Part shown: one piece after another, positions 7,751 to 16,181 of the stretch
Layout: the number at the start of each line of letters is the position of its first letter
Position numbering within the stretch: the first letter of the stretch is position 1
Assembly (NCBI GenBank): GCA_020636275.1
Contig: JACJYD010000001.1
Location: 1,302,001-1,366,000, forward strand
Origin: Lewinellaceae bacterium
GTDB taxonomy: Bacteria; Bacteroidota; Bacteroidia; Chitinophagales; Saprospiraceae
Direction of reading: 5' to 3'
DNA: 64,000 bases
Made by a program: the position numbers and the translations under genes
Notes under the pieces: model-generated
Told to the model about the DNA's origin: nothing
Database searches by the model: none
What the model saw: the letters and a program-made list of their open reading frames with translations, nothing else

Positions 7751-10700
7751 TTTCTCGGTAGCTGAATCACAAATTCCGTATACTCTCCTTCCTCACTTTT
7801 TACCTCCAATTTCCCCTGGTGCTGGTGGACGATGATGTCGTAGCTGATGGAAAGGCCGAGGCCCGTGTTTCCCTCCCCGGTGGACTTGGTGGTGAAGAAG
7901 GGCAGGAAGATCTTTTCCCGGATCGCCTCGGGAATGCCGGGGCCGTTGTCGCGGATAGAAATGCACACCTCTTCTGCTTGGACGAAGGTGCGGACCGAGA
8001 TGGTTGGAACATAACCAACCGGCGTGTCTTTGCGCCTTTTATTGACTGCGAAGCAGGCATTGTTCAGGATGTTGAGCAGCACGCGGCCGATATCCTGAGG
8101 GTATCCTTTGACCAAACCAATAGACGGGTCCAATTCTTTTTTAAAATGAGCATGGAAGGAAGGATCCTGGGCGCGGAAACCATGGTAGGCCAGGTTGACA
8201 TTGTCTTCAACCAGTTCGTTGAGGTCGATTTCCTGGATGATGCCCTGGGTATCCCGGGCATGGTCCATCATACTCCGGATGATGCGGTCGGCCCGGTCGC
8301 CGTTCTTGGTGATATCGATCGCATTTTGTTTCAGTTCTTCAAGGATGGACAGGATGAGCTGGTATGCTTTCTCGTTGGGATGGGAGCGATACTGCTCCAA
8401 TTCTTCCCGGAGCTCATCCAGCAGTTCCCCTGAGCCTTCCGAGAAGTTGTTCATGAAATTGATCGGATTTTTGATCTCATGGGCGATCCCGGCAACCAAC
8501 TGCCCGAGGGAAGCCAGCTTTTCCTGGGCGATGAGCTGGTCGCGGGTAGCCATGATCTCCTGCGTGCGTTGGCTCAGTTCTTTTTCCAGGTTTTTTCGAA
8601 GGACGCGCTGCCGGTAGAGCCAGGTGAAAATGGCGCTGCCGAGCACGAAGAAGCAAAGGGTGTAGAACCAGGTCGTTTGATAAAAGAAGCGGCTTACCTG
8701 CACCTCGAGCACGATGGGCTCGACGGTCCAATTGCCCCGAAAGTCCCTTCCCTTGATCAGGATCTTGTAGCGGCCGGAAGAAAGGTTGGGCAAATACAGC
8801 TGAGGTTTATTTCCCAGGTAATTCCACTCTTCCTTCCCGGGAGTGCCGGACTTTTCGATTTGGAAAAAGAATGATTGGTCCCCCGGGCGAATGAGGTTCG
8901 ACAGGGCAAAACGGATTTCCAGGTGCCGGTGAGCAGCCGGTAGGCGAATGGGACCTGATTGGTCAAAGCCGTAGTACTGGGTATGATCCGTCTTTTTGCC
9001 TGAATCGAAATAGGTGATGCCGGTGAGATAGATCTGCAGTTTTCCCGATTGTACCAGTTGACTTTTCAAAGCCTTCGGGTCGATAATATTGATCCCTGTG
9101 ACCGCGCCGAAGATCAGGCGCCCTTCGGAGTCCTTTAATGAGGAAAAGCGGTTAAATTCATTATTCGACAGTCCATCCTCCTGATAGAATTGGGCGAGTA
9201 CGTCTCCCTCCGGAGAAACCAGGTTTAGCCCTTTGTAGGTAGAGACCCACAGGTCTCCATCGTCGTCAGTCAGGATGCCGATCACCGTATTATTCGACAG
9301 TCCTTTTTCCTGGTCGATCACTTGCACCGATCCCGATTCCGGGTCGAAGAATTGCAACCCCCCACCGTAGGTGCCCAGCCAGAAGGTCCCTTTTTCACCT
9401 GGGTGGATACACATGAAGCGCTCATCGGCAAAACCATCCGATCGACCATATCGCTTACTCTTCCCTGCCTTCCAGTTAATCCGCCAAAGCCCCTGAAGGC
9501 TTGCCACCCAAAGGATGCTGTCGTTAACCGGGAGGATTTGATGGACATCGGAATGAAACGACAGGGGCGCTCCTTCTTCGAGCCAGGGTTGAAGCCGTTG
9601 CGTCTGGAGGTCGTATAAATAGAATTGATTGTCTTCCAAAGCCAACGCTATCGTCTGGCGATCTAGAAAGGCGAATTTGGTGAAGTATTCCCCCACCGGG
9701 AAAGCGGAATAGTTGGCATTGCTGTCCAGTCTGACCAGGCTTCGACCCGAACTGAACCACCAGTAGCCGTCGTCCGTTTTGACCAGGTTCGATAAGTCCT
9801 CCATTTTAAAGAACTTATCTTCCCTGGTGGGCATGTCTAAGAGTGTTTCAGCCGGAATGGAAGACGGGCGGACCAAAGTTAGAGGGAGCCTTTTTTCTGT
9901 TTTCACCAGGTATTGGCCGGGCCTCCATTCTGCAATGGCGCGGGCGGGGTAGTCTTGAATATAGTTGGAAATGGACCCTGAAAACCGGAGATCTGCTGCA
10001 GTGACCCCCTTGCTGAGAAAACCCAGAAAATGCTTTGTAAAGTCGGAGCTTGCCAGATTTTGAAGTCCGACATCAGTGGAATATCCCGAAACGCTAACAG
10101 ACTCATTGAGCACAGCGCTGTAGTCAAAATAGTGCCCCGCCGTATCCACGAGGACTCCGTAATATTGTTGGTTGGTCAAGAGGAAGAAGAATAGCAAATT
10201 TCCGACGACATCTTTTTGGGAACGGATGGCCGATGGATCCCACAAGAACTCGTCGGGATGGTGAAATGCGGTTTGGAAATTCGCTTTTCCACTGGACGGA
10301 TCGATCTTGTAGAACTGGTCCCAAATTAGTAGGTACACGCTGCCATGGGCATCCGATGCAAAAACGGTAGGGACGAGATCACTTCCAGGAAAAATGGGAG
10401 GGGCTCCCTGAAAGACGTCCTCGACAGAGAATTCCCGCAGGGTCCCGGTGCGCAGATTAAGGCACAGCAGCTTGAAGTCTTTAGAAAACCTGTGTTCTTC
10501 GAAATAAATTTGCGGGTCTGCCTGGAACCAAAGCTCTTCTCCGGATAGCGCCTGTATTGGGAAAGACGCATAGTCCGGGTGCCAGGCCCTGGAACGCCCT
10601 CCCTTCAACTTGAAATCGAGGAGCAATTCCAGCGAGTCTTCCCGGAACCGGTAAACCAGGTGGCTATCCTGGGCGAGGGCAAAGAGGAGCAACCCCTGGG

Positions 10701-11154
10701 TAGGGGAGAGCTCCATATCGTAAATGAACGCGTTTTCCCTGTCTATCTGGAAAAAGCGGGAATTGCGTGTTTCAGGATCAAAGAAGAAAAAATGACCGGT
10801 TCCTCTGACCATGCCGAAAAACTCGCCGCGCGCGGTCATGCCCTTCAGGGCGGCTTGTCCTTCCGCTCCTTCCGGCACAGTGTCCCAGTAGATCATTTCC
10901 GAACGGGTTCCGTCATATTGGTAGAAGGGGATGGTCCGGAACTCTCCTTGGTTGAAACATGGATTGACCCAAAGGCGTCCTTTGTGGTCCGTAAAGCCAT
11001 TCCAGGTGCACGTGACCGGCAGCACTCCGCTTAGGTCGTAGAAGGTGGTGTTGGAAGGGTAGAGTTTGGGCAAACTACCGGTATCCTGCCCCCTGGTGAT
11101 TTGAGGGAGAAGAGCTAATGAAAGGAGCAGTAGTTTGAAAAAACGAAGATGCAT
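7747..11154 (-). CDS. propeller/Y_Y_Y sensor histidine kinase
   Basis: A 1135-residue membrane sensor kinase, paralogous in the kinase half to the gene at 2054-5593. I start it at 11154 (MHLRFFKLLLLSLALLPQ), which gives a signal peptide; an upstream in-frame ATG at 11232 would bury that signal behind 26 residues. The periplasmic part is more divergent than its neighbour's: propeller-type repeats are clear only in the second half (GTFWLGTYGGGLQFFDP, DLWVSTYKGLNLVSP), followed by a Y_Y_Y domain (NLSSGRYKILIKGRDFRGNW), one transmembrane helix (~FFYQTTWFYTLCFFVLGSAIF) and the kinase: His892 in GIAHEIKNPIN, N-box NILNNACFAV, G-boxes DNGPGIP and GEGNTGLGLS. No receiver domain. It is the first gene of the sensor block, so two receiver-less kinases bracket one hybrid regulator. 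Confidence 0.9.
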   Translation of the reverse strand: MHLRFFKLLLLSLALLPQITRGQDTGSLPKLYPSNTTFYDLSGVLPVTCTWNGFTDHKGRLWVNPCFNQGEFRTIPFYQYDGTRSEMIYWDTVPEGAEGQAALKGMTARGEFFGMVRGTGHFFFFDPETRNSRFFQIDRENAFIYDMELSPTQGLLLFALAQDSHLVYRFREDSLELLLDFKLKGGRSRAWHPDYASFPIQALSGEELWFQADPQIYFEEHRFSKDFKLLCLNLRTGTLREFSVEDVFQGAPPIFPGSDLVPTVFASDAHGSVYLLIWDQFYKIDPSSGKANFQTAFHHPDEFLWDPSAIRSQKDVVGNLLFFFLLTNQQYYGVLVDTAGHYFDYSAVLNESVSVSGYSTDVGLQNLASSDFTKHFLGFLSKGVTAADLRFSGSISNYIQDYPARAIAEWRPGQYLVKTEKRLPLTLVRPSSIPAETLLDMPTREDKFFKMEDLSNLVKTDDGYWWFSSGRSLVRLDSNANYSAFPVGEYFTKFAFLDRQTIALALEDNQFYLYDLQTQRLQPWLEEGAPLSFHSDVHQILPVNDSILWVASLQGLWRINWKAGKSKRYGRSDGFADERFMCIHPGEKGTFWLGTYGGGLQFFDPESGSVQVIDQEKGLSNNTVIGILTDDDGDLWVSTYKGLNLVSPEGDVLAQFYQEDGLSNNEFNRFSSLKDSEGRLIFGAVTGINIIDPKALKSQLVQSGKLQIYLTGITYFDSGKKTDHTQYYGFDQSGPIRLPAAHRHLEIRFALSNLIRPGDQSFFFQIEKSGTPGKEEWNYLGNKPQLYLPNLSSGRYKILIKGRDFRGNWTVEPIVLEVQVSRFFYQTTWFYTLCFFVLGSAIFTWLYRQRVLRKNLEKELSQRTQEIMATRDQLIAQEKLASLGQLVAGIAHEIKNPINFMNNFSEGSGELLDELREELEQYRSHPNEKAYQLILSILEELKQNAIDITKNGDRADRIIRSMMDHARDTQGIIQEIDLNELVEDNVNLAYHGFRAQDPSFHAHFKKELDPSIGLVKGYPQDIGRVLLNILNNACFAVNKRRKDTPVGYVPTISVRTFVQAEEVCISIRDNGPGIPEAIREKIFLPFFTTKSTGEGNTGLGLSISYDIIVHQHQGKLEVKSEEGEYTEFVIQLPRK

Positions 11155-11296
11155 ATCGGTGTAAAGATCGGGAAAAAGCGGATAGAAGAAAGTTGAATTT
11201 CTTCCCTGCGCTACGGAACCCGGCTCGCCCACATGGCAGGCTGGGGTCTGACATGACAGGTCTATTTTTTCGCTGATCCGTATTGTTACATTCCTT

Positions 11297-11304
11297 TACC
11301 TTTG
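11297..11304 (+). promoter_or_regulatory. candidate -7 box TACCTTTG
   Basis: Exact match to TAnnTTTG 16 bp before the ATG at 11321, implying a very short leader of about 10 nt. No clear -33 TTTG at 19-21 bp. Confidence 0.35.
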
Positions 11305-11320
11305 CCAAAAGCATGAAGAT

Positions 11321-11764
11321 ATGAAAATTGCAATAGGTAGCGATATGAACACCCACGTAGCCCAGGTTGTCGTAGACGAACTCCGCAAACGGGGCCACGA
11401 GGTCGAAGTCTTCGGCGCCCTGATCGAAACTCCTGCCATGTGGTCGAAAGTGGCGCTGGAAGTAGCCCAAAAAGTGGCCGATGGAACATTTGACCAGGCC
11501 GTCCTCTTCTGCTGGACCGGCACCGGCATCAGCCTGGCGGCCAACAAGGTGCCGGGTATCCGCGCCGCCCTCTGCCAGGATGCCGAAACCGCCCGCGGCG
11601 CTCGCATGTGGAACGACGCCAATATTCTCGCCATGAGCCTGCGGGTCATGTCGGAGGCGGTGGCGAAAGAGATCCTCGACGCCTGGTTCGCCACAGCGCC
11701 CAGTACGGACGCCGAAGATGTAGCCTGTTTGGAATTTTTGGCGGAAGCAGAAAAGAAACAGTAA
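11321..11764 (+). CDS. rpiB: RpiB/LacAB-family sugar-phosphate isomerase
   Basis: 147 residues, the normal size for the RpiB/LacAB family, which interconverts ribose-5-phosphate and ribulose-5-phosphate or related aldose/ketose phosphates. The N-terminus MKIAIGSDMNTHV carries the conserved strand and Asp, and the active-site stretch AVLFCWTGTGISLAANKVPGIRAALC has the catalytic Cys region and the SxAANKxxGIRAA signature. The usual CGTGIG motif reads CWTGTG here, so substrate preference may differ from ribose-5-phosphate. Divergent from the sensor kinase at 11154. Monocistronic in appearance; the next plus-strand genes differ in base composition. Confidence 0.85.
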   Translation: MKIAIGSDMNTHVAQVVVDELRKRGHEVEVFGALIETPAMWSKVALEVAQKVADGTFDQAVLFCWTGTGISLAANKVPGIRAALCQDAETARGARMWNDANILAMSLRVMSEAVAKEILDAWFATAPSTDAEDVACLEFLAEAEKKQ

Positions 11765-11824
11765 TAAATCGTTATCTTTATTGCATCTGGAAGCCCCTCT
11801 GAATGCTTCGGACAAAAGTAAACT

Positions 11825-12085
11825 ATGCCTACCATTCATCAATTAAACTTGCCCAAACATTTATTCTGGGAGTATGATCTTGAGCACTTCGATGTGCAGA
11901 AAAACTCCAGAGTCGTGATCGAACGTGTGGTGGAAAGGGGGACCATAAAAGATTGGAACGAAATCGTGCGCTTTTATAGCAGGTCCAAAATTTTGGAAGT
12001 TGTGGAGTCGAGTAAACAGCTTTCCAAGCGGGATAAGGCATTTACTGTCATTTTTTTGCGCTCATCCTTTATACATGCTGCATAA
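11825..12085 (+). CDS. DUF6922-like small protein, probable antitoxin
   Basis: 86 residues. The sequence LPKHLFWEYDLEHFD...VIERVVERGTIKDWNEIVRFY resembles the DUF6922 family found beside AbiEii-type nucleotidyltransferases in Bacteroidota. It overlaps the start of the nucleotidyltransferase gene by 11 bp, the arrangement expected for translational coupling of an antitoxin with its toxin. Codon use and composition are more AT-rich than the flanking housekeeping genes, as often seen in horizontally moved toxin-antitoxin cassettes. The antitoxin role is inferred from context; DUF6922 proteins have no established biochemical function that I can cite. Confidence 0.75.
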   Translation: MPTIHQLNLPKHLFWEYDLEHFDVQKNSRVVIERVVERGTIKDWNEIVRFYSRSKILEVVESSKQLSKRDKAFTVIFLRSSFIHAA

Positions 12086-12710
12086 GGAACCTGATATTAT
12101 CTTACCGGAAACCTTCGAGTTACTTCAGAAATTACAAAAGGATGAGGAACTGAGAAAATTCTTTCTCGTTGGCGACACTTCACTGGCTCTTCAGATCGGA
12201 CACCGGCTTTCAGTTGATTTAGATCTATTTTCTTTGAATCATATTGAAACCCAATCTTTGACTGAATACCTTCAAATAAATTATCAATTTCAGCTGTCTT
12301 CAGTTGGCAAAAACACAATAATGGGTTCAATCGAGGGTATAAAAGTGGATTTTCTCACCCATGCCTATCCATTGGTGCGGGAATTTGTCACCGAGGAAGG
12401 ACTAAGGTTAGCCTCTATTGAGGATATTGGAGCGATGAAATTAAATGCTATTGCCCATAGTGGCCAGCGACTCAAAGACTTTATCGATATTTTCTTCATA
12501 CTGGAACAGTACTCCCTAAACGCCATTTTGGAGGCCTATCAGGTAAAGTATTCCAATTCGAATCCCATTGTTCCACTCAAGGCCCTTACCTATTTTGACG
12601 ACTTGGACGCTGAAGAAGATTTTCCTTTAATGAAAAAAAAGATTCAGCGAAAGGCAATGGAAAAGCGATTGGTGGCTGCAGTGGAAAATCCTACAAAAAT
12701 CTTCAAATAG
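12075..12710 (+). CDS. AbiEii/AbiGii-type nucleotidyltransferase toxin
   Basis: 211 residues from ATG 12075; an in-frame ATG at 12000 lies inside the partner gene and is unlikely. The nucleotidyltransferase core is visible near residues 29-55: FFLVGDTSLALQIGHRLSVDLDLFS, matching the family pattern G-G/D-T-x-L-A-L-x-x-G-H-R-x-S-x-D-L-D-L-F, with the metal-binding DxD. A second conserved segment, IEDIGAMKLNAIAHSGQRLKDFIDIFFI, includes the K-x-x-A/D-R-xKD-x-x-D pattern of AbiEii proteins. In characterised AbiE type IV systems the toxin is a nucleotidyltransferase and the antitoxin a transcriptional repressor; here the partner is a DUF6922 protein. The gene converges with mocA, and the two coding regions overlap by 8 bp. 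Confidence 0.85.
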   Translation: MLHKEPDIILPETFELLQKLQKDEELRKFFLVGDTSLALQIGHRLSVDLDLFSLNHIETQSLTEYLQINYQFQLSSVGKNTIMGSIEGIKVDFLTHAYPLVREFVTEEGLRLASIEDIGAMKLNAIAHSGQRLKDFIDIFFILEQYSLNAILEAYQVKYSNSNPIVPLKALTYFDDLDAEEDFPLMKKKIQRKAMEKRLVAAVENPTKIFK

Positions 12711-13293
12711 CCCTTAGATAATCTTCCTTCCCATCTACATCCCGGTAATAGGCTTCATCGTTTACCTGGAAGGCAAAAAACCGGCCCTGGTTGTTCCGGA
12801 TCACCTCCCGGCATCCTTCCTGTTCCCGGCAATCCAGAATATTGGGAACGTAAGCGGCATCGAACAGTACCGGGTGCCCCTTCCTGTCTCCATTTACCGG
12901 GCGGACGATTGGCGCTGCACAGGTCTTTTTCCTTTCTTCGAAAAAACGGATCAAAGCGGCATAATGGGCACTGGTCAACAAGGGCATATCCCCCAGGCAA
13001 ACAAAAAAGGCTTCACTTTGCGGAGAAAGCGCCGCTACCCCCGCTTGTATGCTGGAGGTCATGCCCGAAGCAAACTGGTGATTGGTTGTAAACCGGGCGG
13101 GAAGACCCTCTAAAGCTTCCTTTACTTTGTCTGCCTCATGCCCCAATACAACCAGGATCTCATCAACCGGAACTGCAACCAGTTGCCTTGCCACATGCCG
13201 TATCATCGGCTCCCCGTTCCAGGAAAGCAGGAGTTTGTTCTTATTCCCCATCCGGGAGGATGTTCCCGCCGCCAATAATATCGCTGATATCAT
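12703..13293 (-). CDS. mocA: MocA-like molybdenum cofactor nucleotidyltransferase
   Basis: 196 residues with the N-terminal nucleotidyltransferase signature LLAAGTSSRMGNKNKLLL (residues 6-23), the metal-binding CLGDMPLLT (~99-107) and GHPVLFD (~147). This family (MocA/CoxC-like) attaches CMP to molybdopterin to make the MCD cofactor used by xanthine-oxidase-type enzymes, which fits its place directly downstream of the molybdenum hydroxylase subunits at 13362-16040. The separate MobB/MobA-like protein at 20088-21221 would make the GMP form. The start at 13293 lies just before the heptad repeats that separate it from the large subunit gene. Confidence 0.88.
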   Translation of the reverse strand: MISAILLAAGTSSRMGNKNKLLLSWNGEPMIRHVARQLVAVPVDEILVVLGHEADKVKEALEGLPARFTTNHQFASGMTSSIQAGVAALSPQSEAFFVCLGDMPLLTSAHYAALIRFFEERKKTCAAPIVRPVNGDRKGHPVLFDAAYVPNILDCREQEGCREVIRNNQGRFFAFQVNDEAYYRDVDGKEDYLRAI

Positions 13294-13301
13294 ACTCTAT
13301 C

Positions 13302-13372
13302 CTCTTCACCCTTCACCCTTCACCCTTCACCCTTCACCCTTCACTCTTCACCCTTCACTCTTCACCCCTCCA
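13302..13372. repeat. heptad tandem array, single orientation (family A, copy 3)
   Basis: About nine TTCACCC/TTCACTC units in a row. Unlike the other family A sites no facing inverted arm is visible. The stop codon of the large hydroxylase subunit (13362-13364) is the first TGA of the array on the minus strand. Confidence 0.8.
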
Positions 13373-15500
13373 ATTCCTTCACAAACGGAAACTTATACAA
13401 CCTCTTCCCCGTCGCCTTATAAACCGCATTGGCAAAAGCCGGCGCGGCCGGCGGGAAAGGTGGTTCACCCAGACCGGTGGGTGCGATGTCGTTTTCCACG
13501 AAGTGGACCTCCACTTCCGGGGCTTCCGACATGCGGATCAGCCGGTAGGTATCGAAGTTGTTGTAGGAAGGCTGTCCGTCGGAAAAGGTCAGATCGCCGT
13601 ACATGGCATGGCCGATACCGTCGATGATACCGCCCTCGGCCTGGTTGCGGGCAGCGAGGGGGTTGACGACGATGCCGCAGTCGATGGCGCAGTAGATCTT
13701 CTTGAGGACGGGTTTGCCGTCATTCAGCACCACTTCGGCCAGTTCCGCTACGTGGGTATTGTGGCAATAATAGGCGCTGAAGCCCTGGTACACGCCCTCC
13801 GGCGCTTTGCCCCAGTTGCCCTTTTCGGCAACCAGCCGAATGACCCCTTGCAGGCGTTCGGGGGAGTATTGAATGCGGTCGTCCTGGAGCTCTTTGACTT
13901 TTTCCAGCAGGTCGAGGCGCAATAGTACAGGGTCGGCCTTCAGGGCTTCGGCCAGTTCATCGAAAAAACTCTGGTCGACGAACGCGTGGAAATTGGTATG
14001 CGGAGCCCGCCAGGCGCCGGTCGTGATGTTACTTTCCACGGCGTGGGCTTCAAACAGGAAATTCGGGATAATCCCCGCCGGGAAGAAGTGGGCGATCGAG
14101 CCGTACAAATGACTGCTCATCGCCGCTTCGGTGAGGTGATAACCGGTGATCTGACCGTCCTTGATGGAAGCCCGGACCTTATATTTCGTGGCAGGCCGGT
14201 AGGTGCCGGCGGTCATGTCGTCTTCGCGGGTGAACACGAGTTGGACCGGACTTTTGGCCAAACTGGAAATTTCGGCGGCCTCCTGTGCAGGATCGTTGTA
14301 CAAACGCCGGCCAAAACCGCCGCCCTGCCGGGTCATCATCAGTGTGATCTCGCTTTCATTGCGCCCCAGCAGTTCCGCCACCTCCCTCCTGGCGCCGGCG
14401 GGTGTTTGGGTCGGACCGGTCAGTTCGACCCCGTCTTCCCGCACATCGGCGTAGAAGTTCATCGGCTCCATCGGGTTGTGGGGGAGGTAGGGGGCTTCGT
14501 AGACGCGTTCCAGTACCTGATCGGCTTCGGCGAAGGCCTTTTTCACATCGCCGTCCTTGCGCATAGGCTCCTCGGAGCGCTTGTCGAGCAGGTCCACCAT
14601 GGCTTTATCGTGCTGGGCGGTGCTCTCCAACGGGGTGTCGACGGCCCATTGGGCCCGCAACGCCTTCTTCCCCTTGATAGCCGGCCAGGTCGATTTCGCC
14701 AGCACGGCAATTTTATCCCCAAACCGGATCACATCCGTAACACCGTTGACTTTGCGTGCTTCGCTGTCGTCGAACGATACCAGCTTTTGGCCAAAAGCCG
14801 GTGGACGGAGTACCACGGCAAATTGCATGCCTTCCTTTTGGGTGTCGATCCCATAAAGCGGCTGTCCGGTGATGATCTTTTCGATATCTACGTTGCCGTG
14901 GCCGGTACCGACGATTTTGAATTCGGAAGGGTCTTTCAATTCCACTTCCTCGGGCACTTCCATACCGGCGGCCTCTGTGGCGACTTCCTCGTAGCGGAGT
15001 TGCCGGCCGTCTTCCCCGGTGATTACCCCCTTGGAAGTAGAGCAATCGGCTGGGTCGACGCCCCATCTGGCCGCAGCGGCGGCGACCAGCATGTGGCGGG
15101 CCGTAGCGCCGGCTTTGCGCAGCCCTTCCCAGCTTTGGCGGACGGATTGGCTGCCCCCGGCTACCTGCCGGGTAAACGCATCGGTATTGAGCGGCGCCTG
15201 CTCGACGATGACCTGGTTCCAGTCGACATCGAGCTCTTCCGCCACGATCATAGGCAGGGAGGTTTTTACGTTCTGGCCGATCTCCGGATTGGGCGCCATG
15301 ATGGTCACCACCCCGTTGTTGCCGATCTTGAGAAAGGCGTTGATATCAAACCATTCATCGGGAAGAACAAGGGCCCTTGCCGCATCTTCTTCCCGCATGC
15401 AGGAGCTCAGCCAGTTAAAGCCGAGCAACATGCCGCCCCCCACGATCACGGTGGATTTGAAGAAAGAACGGCGGGATATGTGGGTTTTGAATTGGGTCAT
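13362..15500 (-). CDS. xanthine-dehydrogenase-family molybdopterin subunit (isoquinoline 1-oxidoreductase beta-like)
   Basis: 712 residues. The N-terminus SRRSFFKSTVIVGGG followed by LSSC is a twin-arginine signal, possibly ending in a lipobox, so the folded cofactor-bearing enzyme is exported to the periplasm. The body matches the IorB-type large subunit: two tandem aldehyde-oxidase-like domains with GQNVKTSLPMIVAEEL, GGGFGRRLYNDPAQEAAEIS, GAWRAPHTNFHAFVDQSFFDELA and the C-terminal GLGEPPFPPAAPAFANAVY, whose Glu is the expected catalytic base. Substrates in this family are N-heterocycles or aldehydes; the real one cannot be told from sequence. Encoded directly after the 2Fe-2S subunit (84-bp gap filled by a heptad hairpin) and before mocA, with divergent xdhC. 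Confidence 0.92.
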   Translation of the reverse strand: MTQFKTHISRRSFFKSTVIVGGGMLLGFNWLSSCMREEDAARALVLPDEWFDINAFLKIGNNGVVTIMAPNPEIGQNVKTSLPMIVAEELDVDWNQVIVEQAPLNTDAFTRQVAGGSQSVRQSWEGLRKAGATARHMLVAAAAARWGVDPADCSTSKGVITGEDGRQLRYEEVATEAAGMEVPEEVELKDPSEFKIVGTGHGNVDIEKIITGQPLYGIDTQKEGMQFAVVLRPPAFGQKLVSFDDSEARKVNGVTDVIRFGDKIAVLAKSTWPAIKGKKALRAQWAVDTPLESTAQHDKAMVDLLDKRSEEPMRKDGDVKKAFAEADQVLERVYEAPYLPHNPMEPMNFYADVREDGVELTGPTQTPAGARREVAELLGRNESEITLMMTRQGGGFGRRLYNDPAQEAAEISSLAKSPVQLVFTREDDMTAGTYRPATKYKVRASIKDGQITGYHLTEAAMSSHLYGSIAHFFPAGIIPNFLFEAHAVESNITTGAWRAPHTNFHAFVDQSFFDELAEALKADPVLLRLDLLEKVKELQDDRIQYSPERLQGVIRLVAEKGNWGKAPEGVYQGFSAYYCHNTHVAELAEVVLNDGKPVLKKIYCAIDCGIVVNPLAARNQAEGGIIDGIGHAMYGDLTFSDGQPSYNNFDTYRLIRMSEAPEVEVHFVENDIAPTGLGEPPFPPAAPAFANAVYKATGKRLYKFPFVKELEG

Positions 15501-15513
15501 GATTAATTATTTT

Positions 15514-15580
15514 AGTGAAGAGTGAAGGGTGAAGAGTGAAGAGAAAAATTCCCTTCACTCTTCACCCTTCACCCTTCACT
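15514..15580. repeat. heptad-tandem hairpin (family A, copy 4)
   Basis: Left arm 15514-15543 of GAAGAGT/GAAGGGT units and right arm 15551-15580, seven-base AT loop. It separates the two hydroxylase subunit genes inside one operon, so if it terminates transcription it would do so partially. Confidence 0.75.
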
Positions 15581-15584
15581 CAAT

Positions 15585-16040
15585 TCACAATTTCGCTGCA
15601 GCTTTAACCGCGGCTTTTATCTGTGTATACGTCGCACAGCGGCAGATGACGCCGTTCATGGCAGCGGCGATCTCCTTCTCGCTGGGGTTGGGGTTGTCTT
15701 TGAGAAAGGCGGCAGCGGTCATGATCTGACCGGCCTGGCAATAGCCGCACTGGGGTACGTCGTGTTGCTTCCAGGCTTTTTGGACCGGATGATCGCCGTT
15801 TTTCGACAGGCCTTCTATCGTGGTGACCTCAGCAACGCCGACACCTGAGACCGGAAAGGTACAGGAGCGCATGGCCACGCCGTTCACGTGCACGGTGCAG
15901 ACACCGCATTGAGCTACGCCGCAGCCGTATTTAGTTCCGACGAGTTTCAGGTCGTCGCGCAACACCCAAAGCAGCGGGGTGTCGGGGTCTACATCGACCG
16001 TGCGCTGCTCGCCGTTGATGTTTAAGGTGTATTGTGCCAT
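15585..16040 (-). CDS. 2Fe-2S subunit of molybdenum hydroxylase (isoquinoline 1-oxidoreductase alpha-like)
   Basis: 151 residues, the usual length. It has both [2Fe-2S] clusters of the family: the plant-ferredoxin type with C40, C45, C48 and C60 (YGCGVAQCGVCTV...RSC) and the helical type with C98, C101, C133 and C135 (QCGYCQAGQ...CRCATY). It passes electrons from the Moco subunit encoded immediately downstream. It has no export signal of its own, so it is probably carried through the Tat pathway by the large subunit. First gene of the minus-strand operon, divergent from xdhC. Confidence 0.94.
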   Translation of the reverse strand: MAQYTLNINGEQRTVDVDPDTPLLWVLRDDLKLVGTKYGCGVAQCGVCTVHVNGVAMRSCTFPVSGVGVAEVTTIEGLSKNGDHPVQKAWKQHDVPQCGYCQAGQIMTAAAFLKDNPNPSEKEIAAAMNGVICRCATYTQIKAAVKAAAKL

Positions 16041-16118
16041 GTTTCAAAGGATTTTTTGATGCCTGAATATAGAGAATTTCTCAGGGAGTTCCAGTATAAT
16101 TTTAAATTTGGGGAATTA

Positions 16119-16178
16119 TGAGTGAAGGGTGAGGAGTGAAGATTTTTTCACCCTTTACCCTTCACCCTTCACCCTTTC
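16119..16178. repeat. heptad-tandem hairpin (family A, copy 5)
   Basis: Left arm 16119-16142 and right arm 16147-16178 of the GAAGGGT/TTCACCC type, loop of T residues. Unlike the other copies it lies between divergent genes, ending four bases before the xdhC start, so it would be in that gene's leader. Confidence 0.75.
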
Positions 16179-16181
16179 CAC

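Noticed and set aside
13986..15506. 506-codon plus-strand frame
   Set aside because: Shadow of the molybdenum hydroxylase large subunit; composition typical of an antisense high-GC frame.
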